A stretch of DNA of 64,000 bases from Ecdyonurus torrentis (GCA_949318235.1 OX439131.1:21875302-21939301); one strand, 5' to 3'. Shown: positions 32,276 to 45,183, numbered from the stretch's first letter. Made by a program: numbers and translations. The notes: generated from the sequence alone by a model not told the origin.

Positions 32276-33849
32276 GTATATTTGAAAAATAAACAAAACA
32301 CAACTGTAGAGAGAAATATATTTTACCCTCTCGTATTTTTATTTTTGTGGTTTATTTTAAATTCTTTCTTCTCTTATACTTTTGTATGCATTTTTATAAA
32401 GCTGTTTCTCTTTTACATGTATATATATAAATACAAGTTGCTTCAAGCATTATTTTTATAATATACTGTACATAGAATATTAAAATAAAAGAGTTCAGTT
32501 CAATTTGAATATATATTTATAACAAAATGCTATAACACACATTGAAAAGAAAATGTTATTTAATTTGTTTGTTTTTTCATAATTTTCCACATTGCTTTAA
32601 AAGTTATTTTTCTATAAAAACAATTTACTTTTAAATTGTTTAACGAATAGTGTTGTAATATGATAAATCGTGAAAGCACAAAAAAAAATTATATAACAAT
32701 TTTTTAAAGCATTTAATCACTAGCATATTGAATTTACCTTACCAAAGATTATTCACTTTACTAATTTCTTAATGAAATATGAAAACAGGAAAGATATTAT
32801 GTAATATGACAGCATAATATATTAGTGTTATAAGATAAAATTATGCCCAATATTAAAACTATTGTCCTATAAAAACAACGATTTTTCTTCTTATTACTTT
32901 CCTCTAGTTTTCGTGTAGAAAGCTACGATTGTTAGGTTTGAAAGTTTGATCAAGGCTGACGTGTGACCTGATAGTTGATGCAAAATCGTGCACTTATTTC
33001 TTTAAAGATATAAAACTCGTTCGCCCGCTCTACTATCTTATGTTCTCCTCGCGTGTTTTTAGTACAACCAATAAAACGCAACGGTGAGAATCCTCAACCT
33101 TACATAAAAAAAAAACTTAAAAAAAAACGTGAACGAAACAAAAGACTGCGTGTTTATAGGGAGTTTTTTTTTTATATATATATTATTATTAGTATTTTTA
33201 GGAGAAATTGTTCTAAAATTTTCGTATCAAGTATTGGAAAATAAGAAGCTTCAAGAACAGTATAAGTAACTTTACGTGACGATAACTTTTGTTTTTCACG
33301 TTATATAGAACACTATGGGTGTTGACTGCTAACTTCAACAAAATTTTTTTTTCGATTTATTTATTTTTTGATTGTTAAGTGTAGAGTATATTATTACACA
33401 GGAATTCATTAAAAATAATGAAAAAATATAAATATCACATACTTTTTATGAATTTGTCACTATATACGAAGCACTAACTATTAGAAGTGCTTGATAATAC
33501 AATTTATAAAAAAAGGTAATAATAGTAACAAAAAGGTAATTATATATTAATGCCATGTTGAAGACACAAATTTTAGTGTTTCCTCCCTTTTTAGGTGCAA
33601 ATAATTCTTACACTTTCTAAAATGAATATACGAAAAGCTTTCTCATTCACTTCAAGTTTTTCACTCTAATATAGTCAAAGTTTAAGATGTTTGTTTTCTT
33701 CTTCATTGTGAGAGAGAATTAGAAAATGGTCCAAACTCCAACGCGCGTGGCACATAAAAAAACTAAAGGATTGTCATCGTAGCTGGTGCGACAACTAATG
33801 AGACTTTTCAGTTTAATTAATCTTTTCCTTTGTCTTCTAATTAGCTAGC

Positions 33850-33851
<2 letters not shown>

Positions 33852-33886
<35 letters not shown>

Positions 33887-34018
33887 TTCTGATGAAATCG
33901 TGTATGGCTGTTTGATTTCATTCCATCCGTAATAACTAAACAAAAGAAAATGAGCGACTCTGCAACTCATTTGTAAAGCTTTTGCAGTAGTCAAAGTTAT
34001 GATGTGTAATTGTATTGA

Positions 34019-34056
<38 letters not shown>
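33852..34056. repeat. T34 and A36 bracketing 135 bases of unique DNA
   Basis: T34 at 33852-33885 and A36 at 34021-34056 are complementary and could pair into a long stem. The enclosed segment has no recognised motif. Confidence 0.9.
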
Positions 34057-34060
<4 letters not shown>

Positions 34061-34523
34061 GTGGATAAAAAAAAATGTCATGACTATTTTTTCTTTCTGT
34101 CACACTCATGTGAACATCTGAATATAGCTTACTGAATGAAACTTAAAATAACGAACGTGTTAACTGACTATAAAGTCATTTCTTGTTACAAAAAAAATTA
34201 TCTCCGTATAAATATACAGGTTTTACTTTATACTGTCGTACTTAATGTAACTTCTGTATTGCATCTAATTTATTAAAAAATATCAATTAGTTTAAAAATA
34301 TATATTATATCAAAAGTTATAATTCTGACAATGCCATTTAGTATGTAAACAAAAGAGCTATTAAACAAGCAACCATGCAGTAATAGATTTTACCAGCATA
34401 CTTATATAATTTAGGTTCAATATTAAATCTTCTTCTTTATAAACATTGTTGAAATGCATTTCTAAAACATAAATTAAATTTTGAAAAAGTGACAATTATG
34501 AAACTTATTCCTGCAAAAATATA

Positions 34524-34642
<119 letters not shown>

Positions 34643-34789
34643 TTAGAGACAAGTTTAACAAATATTTTTTTTTCCACAAGGCTATAACTAAAAAAAGTTT
34701 TAAAAACACATTCACAGAAAGTGGCGTTAAAAAAAAATGTAAAAAAAAAAAACGTGACGATTGAAAAGTAGTGACAATTGATTACAGTT

Positions 34790-35000
34790 AGTGACGTCAT
34801 CACTAGTACGAGCCATTAACTTGACAATAGAGTTTAGCTGCCTGGTATAGTTAGAAGAAGTGAAGCATCTGCAGTGACCACGTTATTTTACAAATGACTG
34901 GCGAATAAAGTTTGACCGAGGGAGTTAAATGTAGTGTATAGCGGGTGGCGCCAAGCGGGTCGCAGGTGCTGTTGACTAGCGCCGTCACACGTCGCGGGGT
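34790..35000. promoter_or_regulatory. CpG-containing island, candidate regulatory DNA
   Basis: The island starts with a full CRE (TGACGTCA, 34792-34799). At 34941-35000 it has a cluster of CpGs including GGCGCC and two GCGGGT units. There is no open frame with recognisable content and no clear TATA or initiator. A promoter or enhancer is only a suggestion. Confidence 0.3.
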
Positions 35001-35341
35001 ATTTTTCATTTGTTGCTTTTTTTTTCTCTCTTTTACTCTCACTATAACCATTATTATACACCTCTCCTTTATTGCAATAGAAAAAATATATAGAGTACTA
35101 ATTATTTCAAATGATACAGTGATTGATATACCAATTGAAAATCAACATTAATCATTATATTTTATTTTATATATTTTTACTCTTTATATGATAAATTATT
35201 TTTAGTTCTATAATGATTATAGAAAAGATTAATTAATTTAACTGCAAAAAGGATAGAAATCAAGAGAATGGGAACGATATGGTTGGGCATAAAGTTTATT
35301 TTATCGGAGAGCACATCGACACAAACAGTACAATACAACTC

Positions 35342-35358
35342 TTTTTTTTTTTTTTTTT
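35342..35358. repeat. Poly(T) 17
   Basis: An uninterrupted T run. Confidence 0.9.
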
Positions 35359-35443
35359 ATCTTAAAACAAAGCTATTTGTGCGAGCAATTGATGAAGTGT
35401 ATGCTTATCACGACTGCTGAATTTTTTATTTGAACTTTTATTT

Positions 35444-35464
35444 GAGAGAGAGAGGGGGGGGGGG

Positions 35465-35523
<59 letters not shown>
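35444..35523. repeat. (GA)n containing G12
   Basis: A GA array with a run of twelve G at 35454-35465 and one AA slip near 35476. Confidence 0.95.
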
Positions 35524-35525
<2 letters not shown>

Positions 35526-35602
35526 CGTGACCAACAATACTTGTTAGTTGTTTTTTTATGCAATAAGTTGTTGTTTTGTTTTATTTTTTCCTTGTATTTC
35601 TT

Positions 35603-35605
<3 letters not shown>

Positions 35606-35687
<82 letters not shown>
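35606..35687. repeat. (AT)41
   Basis: A perfect alternating array of about 82 bases. Confidence 0.97.
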
Positions 35688-35689
<2 letters not shown>

Positions 35690-36543
35690 GCATTTTGTAC
35701 TGTTTTTATTTTCTATATAGTTTCTATAATTTTCAATAAACGTCTCTTCTATTTGCAATTAAAATATTTTTCAATAATTTAACTACTATGTATATAATTA
35801 ATCCTAAACAAACAAAAAATTTAAATTTTTTTTCAAAGATAATATTTTTTTTTCTTCTTTGTACTATTAATTATGCATATATTATAATATATATGTTTAC
35901 TGATATAATGTTTGTATATCTGTATTGCGTTTGTTTACATATTTTTTATTTTATAAAATATAAAATAACATAACTCGATGGTTGCATGACAAACACTTGA
36001 TGTTGTTATTATTATTATTGTTATTATTTTTAATTATACACAACAACACCAAGTGCACAACTCATGAAAATAATAGGCAAATTTTATCAGCCCGAGGCCA
36101 ATACACCGAGCCAGATACTCAACATAGACTAGACAGAGACACACTTTTTATTTTTTTATAGCGTAAGTATATACTATAATATTCCATACTCGTGTATGTA
36201 TATACCTACATAATATTGCTTTAAATTTTACTGTTAGTGACAATATGGCGATTGAAACTTTATTTAGTACAGTGTTTCTGTTTTCTGATTTTGTATTCTT
36301 TGTGAAATAAGGCTTTCTTTTCTGTTGTACATTTATAATTATAAAAAAATAATTTTACAAGTATTTCATTTTAGTCTCAATTTGTACCTTCGTTTAAAGC
36401 ATTTCAGTTGGTTTAAAAAATATTTTAAATCTTCCCTTAAAAGAAAAAAATGCTAATTTTTAATTTTGACAACAAACAAATTTAACTGTGTATATTTACA
36501 ATTCAAATTATTCAACAGCAAAAATTTTTACAACTGATAATAC

Positions 36544-36569
<26 letters not shown>
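36544..36569. repeat. Poly(T) 26
   Basis: An uninterrupted T run. Confidence 0.95.
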
Positions 36570-36575
<6 letters not shown>

Positions 36576-36727
36576 TTTTTTCTTCTTTTTTTCAAAAATT
36601 GATAACTGATTATGTATTATATCTACACAAAAACTACCAATACAGAAGCATTGTTCACATTATAAAATGAAACACGTTTCTCTGTTATACTCTGTGGTGA
36701 CATAAAACAGAGCAGAAAATGGACAGG

Positions 36728-36748
36728 AAAAAAAAAAAAAAAAAAAAA
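36728..36748. repeat. Poly(A) 21
   Basis: An uninterrupted A run. Confidence 0.95.
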
Positions 36749-37186
36749 GTTGATCCAATCAGCGCTCGGGTGCCGCATAGCGAACGACTAGCTTTTGTCA
36801 TGAGCAGATAAATTTGAATCACAAATCCAAACATCAAACTGCATTGTTCACACTTTCAGTGCAAAAAGTTTACACAACTCAATTTTATACTTTGTTTTTC
36901 AAATTAATTATCAGTAAATGTATTATTTTAGGCTTCATTTTGTTTTGAAAAAATTAAATAATTTAGAAATTTATAAACATTTAAAATAAAATTATAGGAT
37001 CAAATGTCATGCTTATAACAAAGCAATAATGTCTTATTCAGATATCTGTTATTTAAATTTAATATTTCTTTACACATTTTCTTTTTAAGTAATTATTGAG
37101 TAGGAATTTATAATTGTATTTACATAAAAAAAAAATCTGCGCTATAATTAACTACCTTATAACTATATGGTAACTATACCTGATAC

Positions 37187-37590
37187 TCAGGTCAGGATAA
37201 CTACCTGAATATGTTAGAGAATTACGCTGTACCTCAGTTGCTACAAGCTCAACAGGAATGGGGATTTGATGTGATATTCCAACAAGATAGCGCTCGACTG
37301 CATACTGTTAGACGCAGTATCTAAACCCAGTCTTTCCAGTCAGGTGGCTGGATCGTGATGGACTAACAGCATGGGCTCCAAGGTCTCCTGATCTCACACC
37401 ACCTGACTTTTATTTCTGGGGATACGTGAAATAAGTCGTATTCAAAACCATCAGATTTCTCAAGCTATATAGGCATCACGCTGCTATCTGCACCGTGACA
37501 CCTGCCAGGTCGGAGAACGTATGGCGCGAGCTGGAAGTGTGTCTGGACCATAACTGATCTACAAATGGTACTTACGTGGAGAAAACTTAA
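37187..37590 (+). pseudogene. Tc1/mariner-type transposase, C-terminal DDE part, broken
   Basis: This is the decayed catalytic domain of a DDE/D transposase of the IS630-Tc1-mariner superfamily (DDE_3 type), which would cut and rejoin transposon ends. Frame 1 (37187-37321) reads ...DNYLNMLENYAVPQLLQ... then DVIFQQDSARLH; the D of FQQD (codon at 37286) is the likely second catalytic residue. A stop follows at 37322. A frameshift then moves to the frame at 37339, which reads WLDRDGLTAWAPRSPDLTPP and DFYFWGYVK, then an in-frame TAA, then ...RSENVWRELEVCLDH, another stop, and STNGTYVE. The D of PPDF (codon at 37405) is the likely third catalytic residue. The N-terminal helix-turn-helix half and the first catalytic D are absent. 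With three stops and a shift in about 400 bases it cannot encode a working enzyme. Confidence 0.9.
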
Positions 37591-37880
37591 GGTAATGCTT
37601 CAGTCATAACTTTTTATCAAATGAGGTCGTTTTTATTAAATGTATTTTACTACAAGCTTAAACGAGGTCTTCTTTACCTGCAAAATCGCCTAGATTTTGG
37701 ACAATGCTGATTTTTTTGTTTTATTGGTTTCAAAAGAAGACTATTTAAAGTAAAAGAAATAAATATTAATTTTTAAAATTACCAAGTTAAAGCTTTAATA
37801 GGTTGTAATTAAAAAGACCACTTAAATTCGTGTTTTAATTTACGTTTCAAATCATGCCGTTTTTTATAAACACCCTGTAC
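37187..37880 (+). mobile_element. Truncated Tc1/mariner element, 3' half only
   Basis: The remnant includes the broken transposase and about 270 bases of downstream non-coding sequence. It ends with ATAAACACCCTGTA (about 37866-37879), which resembles the terminal inverted repeats of many arthropod elements of this type, often ending in ...CACCCTGTA beside a TA target. I find no matching left terminus (TACAGGGTGT...) upstream, so the 5' part has been deleted or is too eroded. The element is more GC-rich than its flanks. The left limit given is only where recognisable coding sequence begins. Confidence 0.75.
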
Positions 37881-38064
37881 ACAAAAAAAAATGAATTTAT
37901 TTACAAAAATACTCAGCTCTATTTTTGAAATCAAAATCATTTGCATCAAATTAAGAACGTTAAAATTATCATGATGTATGTATATAAAAGAATATTGTTA
38001 ATGGGAAATTTAAGTAATGTATGGGGTTTTGCATACAGTTAGTATGATATATAATTTATATTTT

Positions 38065-38277
<213 letters not shown>

Positions 38278-38719
38278 AAAGCACTTTCGGCAAATAAAGT
38301 ATAGAAAATTAATAATGACTATAATATTGAAACTACATTACTTTAATTAAAAATTGTGCTTTATTGTACATTGACTTTATTAAAAAATTAAATCGCATTT
38401 TTAACAAAAAAAAATAATAATAATAATAACTCACAAAAGGTGATAGTTACCATGAAACACTGTGAATGAGTATTAAGCTGACAATAGGAAGAGAGTGCTC
38501 GCTCACACAATACTTTTAGTGTGCGGCTGAAAGTCAACCAACCCCAGCTATATAGCATACAGTATAGCACCAACAGCAGGAGCACACATTCACTCAAAGT
38601 TGCAAAAGAACATTGAAAAGGGACCACAAATTTTCCATGTGGTGTGCTTTTCAATTCCACGCAACACAGAAAGAGAATAAAGGAGGAAGTTTTAGTAGTC
38701 AAAAAGATCAATATTCAGA

Positions 38720-38738
38720 AAGAGAGAGAGAGAGAGAG
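38720..38738. repeat. (AG)9
   Basis: A short AG array. Confidence 0.9.
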
Positions 38739-38831
38739 TAAAATTTGCAAGAATTCCATATATTTTACGAAATTTCTGTGGTTTACAGTGCAAGATGTCA
38801 AGCTGTGTATTATTATCATTGATATACATTT

Positions 38832-38875
38832 AGAGAGAGAGAGGGAGAGCGAGAGCGAGAGAGAGAGAGAGAGAG
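38832..38875. repeat. (GA)n with GGGA and GCGA variants
   Basis: An imperfect 44-base purine-rich array. Confidence 0.9.
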
Positions 38876-39065
38876 TTAACAGAGCATGGAGAATGTACGG
38901 CAGTAACTAAACTATATAGTGGACGTTTATAAGACATGTCAAACAATACCAAAAGCTCTTTGTTCTCCAATATCACATTCTAAATCAACATAAATAAACA
39001 GACATTATTATGTTTGGTAGTTGTTGATACCAAACTTGAAATTTACGTTGTTAATACCTTTTACT

Positions 39066-39069
<4 letters not shown>

Positions 39070-39125
<56 letters not shown>
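39070..39125. repeat. (CT)28
   Basis: A perfect array of about 56 bases. Confidence 0.96.
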
Positions 39126-39129
<4 letters not shown>

Positions 39130-39967
39130 TAATCTCAATAATAATCAAAGGTAAAGTAACCGACATAAGAATGAGAACAAAACTCCTTCAATAACGTGCA
39201 AAATGCCTATTCAAAGATTTCCTAAGGCACAAAAGGATTTTATCCTACACTCGATTGAGCTGTCAACTATCATTGAAAAAGAGTACGTCTATTATACCAA
39301 GTTTCCAATAAGGAAAAAATGGTGAGCGGGTCAAATTTTTGAATAACTATACATTGATAATATGACGTATCCATGTCAAGATTTATAAAAAGGAAGAAGG
39401 CTGTAATTTTTTTATTATTATTATTATTGGCAATATACTGTATTATACGTAGAATTTCAACATGCATTTTTAGATTGCTTCTCTTGAGAGAAAGTTAGAA
39501 AAACTTTTATTGCATTCTTATAAATAAAACTTCAAAAATAGAGGTTATTGATGAAATGATAAGTATATAAAAGATGTTATTCAAAGTATTCTATGTCGAT
39601 AAAAGTATGATTTATATTTTTAGAACTATTTTGATTTTCAAATTAAAAGAGATTATATTTAATAACGTGCCAGTAAGAGGAACAAAAATGTTATTGCGGT
39701 ATACGTAAACACCAAATTAGAATAGTATGGACTAGAGAACTTTAAAATGCTTCTATATAGCGTATATTTAATATTTTCTTTGTAAATTATACAATCCGAA
39801 CATTATTTACTTCAACATAAATTGCTTCCAATTTTTTATTTTACTTCCAAATTCTGATATTCTACAATGTGTATAAAATATTAAAAAATATCATGACAAA
39901 TTGATAAAGTTGATACTTTAATATTACAATACCTGATTCAGATATCACATAAACAAGTATACATCAA

Positions 39968-39996
39968 ACTCACCTGAAACATACAAGGAAAAAACA
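39968..39996 (-). other. Recursive-splice-site-like motif
   Basis: On the minus strand TTTTTTCCTTGTATGTTTCAG is followed directly by GTGAGT (junction 39973/39974), an acceptor and a donor with no exon between them. It is the second such motif on this strand. No transcript evidence is available, so it is a candidate only. Confidence 0.3.
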
Positions 39997-40177
39997 TCAT
40001 TAATTACAAATGAAAACAGAAACAATACAATAATATTATTATTGATTTTAACTGGAATGTATTTGAATCAATAAATTATATTTGTGTATGGCATCAAACT
40101 CGGTTAATTTGATATCGGTTTCCGTTCTGTGTGGATATTTCCGTCATAAAACTGGGGGTGTACAGCTTTATCTTGTT

Positions 40178-40230
40178 GTGAGTGTGAGTGTGAGTGTGAG
40201 TGAGAGTGAGAGAGAGAGAGAGAGAGAGAG
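40178..40230. repeat. (AGTGTG)3 then (GA)11
   Basis: A hexamer tandem (40181-40198) passes through TGAGAGTGAG into a GA array at 40208-40230. A CT-rich tract follows at 40256-40275. Confidence 0.9.
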
Positions 40231-41969
40231 CACTCGACTATCGTTCCACCGGTCACTCTCTCTTTCTCTCTCACATTCGCATTGTTCTCTCCTAGTTTTA
40301 TTATCTTGCTCGTTCCCTCACTCTTGATCAAAACAATCAAAATTTTATTCACATACAAAACTTGAAACATTTCTCTCTTGTGTACGTATATATATTTCTC
40401 TTTATATTTACCAGAGTTCAATTGCTATATATGTATATATATACTGAGTTTCCAATATTTACATTGAAAAAAGTTGAAATCATATTTTTGATTGCTCTCT
40501 ACGTCAAAAACTTTATATTTTTTTGTTTTGACGTGTATGGTAAATATATATGTACATACAAAGTTAGTAAAATAAAGCTAAAGATGACACTTTTTTTTTT
40601 TTTTGAAAAATATTGTTTTTAGTTTTTCATTCAATTGCTTTCTACTGTATATATACCACACGTTGCTTGATAAGAAAACAAAAGATATATTTTAATTACT
40701 GAATCGCAGTATTATCTGAAATTAATTGAAGTTTGTTTGTAGCTAAATAACTTTATGTATGAAATTTCAAAACAAAACTATATATAGTAATTGACGTAGT
40801 ATATTATGCATGAAGTAATTTTAAGCAATAATACCACAATAATTTATTAGGTTACTAATTTCCATGGGACACTGCATATGAAAACAGATTACTAATATAA
40901 CTGCCTGAATAATAATTTCATGTTTAAACTAAATATATATAACAAAAAGGAAATTATAATACTAGTAATCATGTGATAACATAGGTCAATTTTCCATTTT
41001 AAATTTACAAAACTGAAATAGATATTTTAATAATAATATAATAAATCAATATAAACGATAGTGAATTTGATGAATATGTGTCACGAGAATTCTTTATATA
41101 AGAGAAAAAACTCAATCTATGTACTATACAGTATAGCATAGAGAAACAAGAGAACAATAAAATTAAATTGCCACACGTTAATCATGCTGGATTTTTACGT
41201 GAATGATATATTACACGTCTGATGAATTGCTGCGACGTTGAAACTTTTTTGCAATATAAAGATTAAAAAGTACTAAATATAAACAAACAAAAAATTACAC
41301 ATACACGACTATAAATGTCATTTTTTTTTTTCAAGTGGCTTAACATTTCTCGGGAGGGTAGTTTGTACCACAAGTAAATATAGGTATATATACAATCCCA
41401 TGTGAGTGTGATAATATTTCAAAACCATTATTACATGCCTATTTTGTACTGTATATATATATTATACATGATATATAATATGTACACCTTATATTATAAA
41501 ATAATACAGAATATTCATTATATTGTAATGGGGTGCATGTATTTATTATAATTTTGTCTGGAATAGCAGACGTGTCCGCAGCCATAATTAGGTAATTTTA
41601 TTTTATTATTTTTTTTTACTATTATTATTTTAATTCTGTGATTTTGGTATTTTTAAAAGGAGAAAAAAAAAAAGAAAAACTCTATCTAAAAACGTTAGCA
41701 AAACTCTGAATAAAATAGCATAGCATAAATTATGTAGACCAGTAATAGTAATACGCTTTTTTGTAACAAAATTTTGTTGTTAAGCTCTAACTACTTTACT
41801 ATGTTATAAAATAGAGAGACTTTACAGTGGACATTTATTTCTTTATATATGAAAAGTAACTGTGCTGTACAACATAGCTGAGCTCACATAGTTAAAAAAA
41901 AAAAGTAATTGACTTTATTAAGGTGTATATAGTTTTCAGCCATATTACAGGAACCTTGCCTATATCATA

Positions 41970-42027
41970 TTTAGCCAATAATATTGCAATAAGAAAAAGT
42001 AATACTTTTTCAATAATATTGGCTAAA
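41970..42027. other. 58-base near-perfect hairpin
   Basis: The outer arms TTTAGCCAATAATATTG (41970-41986) and CAATAATATTGGCTAAA (42011-42027) pair at 16 of 17 positions. The inner palindrome GAAAAAGTA-A-TACTTTTTC (41993-42011) closes the loop. The size suits a small-RNA precursor or a miniature-element relic, but the low GC makes a real RNA less likely. Confidence 0.5.
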
Positions 42028-42044
42028 TTATTATTGGCAATATT

Positions 42045-42060
42045 ATCGTATATATACGAT
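42045..42060. other. 16-base perfect palindrome
   Basis: ATCGTATATATACGAT reads the same on both strands and lies 17 bases beyond the 41970 hairpin. Confidence 0.6.
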
Positions 42061-43678
42061 TTTCAAGGAAGTGAAATTCTAAAATACGTCACAATTTCTT
42101 TCTGAATTTAATCACAACAACACAATTTAACCAAAGTTAATAACGTATTATTAACTCTTTATTCTCTTTTTGCCGTGAATATCAATTATTATATTTATAA
42201 CTCAAAAATTATTAATATAAAAATTAAAAGAAGCAGCTTATTGATGTAGAGAATAAAAATTAAAAACTTAACTGCATACAATATTCAAATTAAATTACAA
42301 AAAGTATAGTTATAATAAATAATTATAAAGTTTGTGGCATAAATCAAACGTAAAATCCAGTTGTTTATAAAGGTTGAATATCTCTACATATTTTGCATAT
42401 TTTCCATTAAATAATAGTACTTTATAAATCCCTAATTACAATATTTTGATTTCTGTTTTTTTTATTTAAATTTGAAATTTTTAAGTATTTTAATCTCAGT
42501 ATATCACTGTATACTATAGTGAATCCAACGACTTATGGACTAACTAAAATATATTTGAAACGTTAATGCATTTTAAGTTGACATTATATAGTATAGTCTC
42601 TCGAGTAACGTTAATAGCAAATGTAATGTTGTATACACATTTATTGCTATTTTGATGAAGTAGGAGACGATGTTTAAATTGCTACTGAAAATAAATTGCT
42701 ACTTACTATAATACTTAGTTATCAAAAGCCACCCCAGTCATTTAGATTTTCAGTTTTCTAATATGTTTTCTCTCACTCACTATGTTAGTAATAATAATAA
42801 TAGTACCTATGCTTAAATTAAACGAGCATCAAATAACATATAATTTTGTGACCCCTACCACAGTGATATATTGCTATAGGGTGAGAGTTATATAGTTTAG
42901 CTGAGATGCATACGATGCATTTAAAGTGCATATAATATAAACAACCCTATATAACGAATGAACCACTGCGATTTATTCTCTATACGTATTTCTTACAATT
43001 TTCTTCCCCCTTAATGTATAAGATTGCGGAACAATATAATGATTATGGGTTTTTACTTTCCCTAATTTCCATAACAATTACTCTGTATTATTTCATGTAT
43101 TACCAAACCATGAAATATTGATTAAAATTTGGTACACTTTTTCTATAACGTAAAACCATATTTTACTATAAAAAAACAGAAGAATTTTAATGATAAAAAA
43201 TATAAGCTGTAAAAAAAATTCTTTTGTTATATTGATTTAAAATTAAACTAATGAAATGAAATATTTGAAAAAGATATTATCCTTCAAAGTGCTTAATTAA
43301 CTCGTGCAAAATTTTATTTAAACAGTAAAACTAATGAAAACAATGTAAATTGGAAGCTACTCGTTATAAATGTAAAAGGTTTTATGAAAATAATCCTTAG
43401 TTTAACAAGTAGAATTGTAAAAAGCAGGTAATTTAGCCATATTGTTTTATTAGACTAAAACCCAGAGCAGGTGTTACATTGGCGATGCATTTATTTTTAT
43501 TGTTATTGCAACTTACAAATATTCTCTTCAGGTTCTATAGTAAAGAAAGACGCTTTTTCTTTCTTTCTTTCTTTTTTTGTGCAGATAAATATATTTTATC
43601 CCCTAAAATTGAGACTTTGGGAAAATTGTGTATATTCTCCAGTTTGTTCATACTGGTCAGGTTGCAGAGATACAGAGA

Positions 43679-43684
<6 letters not shown>

Positions 43685-43709
<25 letters not shown>
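43685..43709. repeat. (AG)12
   Basis: A short AG array. A (TTTC)n tract lies about 110 bases upstream (43553-43576). Confidence 0.93.
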
Positions 43710-44222
43710 TGCTGAATAAACAAAATTTTACTAGGTAAACGAATAAATTGACATTGGTATATACAAATTTTAACAAATAAAAATCGTTTTCAGGCTACCT
43801 TTTCCTTACAATTCGTTAATAAAATATACTCAACAAGGAATTATTGATTTTATATTTCTATAAGTGCAATGTTTAGATATGTTTGAAAAAAAGATGTTAT
43901 TATTTATATTATTATTATTTTACTTCTAGTATTTTAACTGATTAGTGCAAAATTATAGCACTCTAAATTTTGAAAGAAAAAATTACTGCAATTTGCTTGT
44001 AAAGTATCTTATAAAGCATATTTAGAAAAATTCCCTTGAATTGTTATTGTATGTATAAATTTCAGTAATTTCTATTGTCAATTTTCAAGAAGAAGAGGGT
44101 AATATGTAATTACCATACAATAAAAAAGTGGAATATATATTATATTATATAACTATTTATATAATATGATAGTTTCTACATACAGTATTTTAATTTTAAA
44201 AGCTGACAAACAACCCTTCAGT

Positions 44223-44245
44223 TTGCAAGCATATATAGCTTGCAA
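44223..44245. other. Inverted repeat TTGCAAGC/GCTTGCAA
   Basis: Perfect 8-base arms are separated by ATATATA. No known site matches the whole. Confidence 0.5.
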
Positions 44246-45068
44246 TTGAAGTGGAATAATTTAAAATCCATGCTTTATAATCTTGAGAGTAAAAGTTGAC
44301 ATGTCTGTATTAACATAGTAACAAGCTACAAACAAAAAGTGACGTTAGCTCTGTAAGGTTTTACTTTTGAGTAGATTTACTTAAAAACTAACCGCATTGT
44401 CGACTTAGTGACATGTTTTCTAACATTTTGCCAACAGATTACTCTTAATAACTTGTTACTTTTTTATTTTTGTTTGTTTTTTTGTAACATTTTGTCTATA
44501 TATAACGCAAAAAAAAGCATTTATATAAGCCAACGTAATACTTCAGTCATTAGGGATTATGCTGGTTCTTAACATTACTATGTAATTTACATATAACGCT
44601 TAAATACTACCCGCTAATAGGTACAGTACGTAGAAACATGGCTCTTTTTAAAATTATGATGTTATGTTTTGGTTTAATCTAAAACTAAAGCTTTATATGT
44701 ATACACAGACAACATTATGTTGAATTTCGAATAAGTTCAAGTTGAAAGTCTAAAAAAAATAGTATTTTAAATAAACATCATTAAAAATATAACTTTGATG
44801 GTGACATCCTCACACAAGAATAAATTTAAATTAATTATTTTACATTTAAAATGGAATATTATATAATGTGATTTAAATTATAGTACAAAGATTGTTAAAA
44901 AATATTTTTCTAAAAGATAAACTAACTCGTTCATTGGAAATTCAGTACTGAAATGTTTAATGAGACGAACGAAAAAAAGTTATAAACTCTTACAAGTGAC
45001 CATTATCGTACGTTTATGGATAACAAGGATGCTAAAACTTCATACTATAATAAAAAGTAAGAGTACAT

Positions 45069-45071
<3 letters not shown>

Positions 45072-45103
<32 letters not shown>
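45072..45103. repeat. Poly(T) 32
   Basis: An uninterrupted T run. Confidence 0.95.
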
Positions 45104-45107
<4 letters not shown>

Positions 45108-45182
45108 CATTGTGGTAGACCGTACTAACATTAAGACATGATTTTAAGAGTATTTTAATCACCTTTGTTACATTTCTAATCT

Positions 45183-45183
<1 letters not shown>

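Larger units (their letters stand above)
35688..37186. other. AT-rich non-coding DNA
   Basis: It contains T26 at 36544-36569, A21 at 36728-36748 and, right after the latter, a short CpG-containing patch with a CCAAT motif (about 36750-36795). No gene is supported. Confidence 0.6.
38278..45071. other. AT-rich non-coding DNA without long TA arrays
   Basis: It holds short GA and CT arrays at 38720, 38832, 39070, 40208 and 43685, plus the hairpin at 41970. Frames of 60-100 codons are AT-driven or cross the GA/CT tracts, and none resembles a known protein. Confidence 0.6.

Noticed and set aside
36101..36112. ATACACCGAGCC, shared with the 5' edge of the SINE at 8757
   Set aside because: Only 12 bases match and the rest diverges at once; SINE copies are usually truncated at 5', not reduced to the 5' edge.
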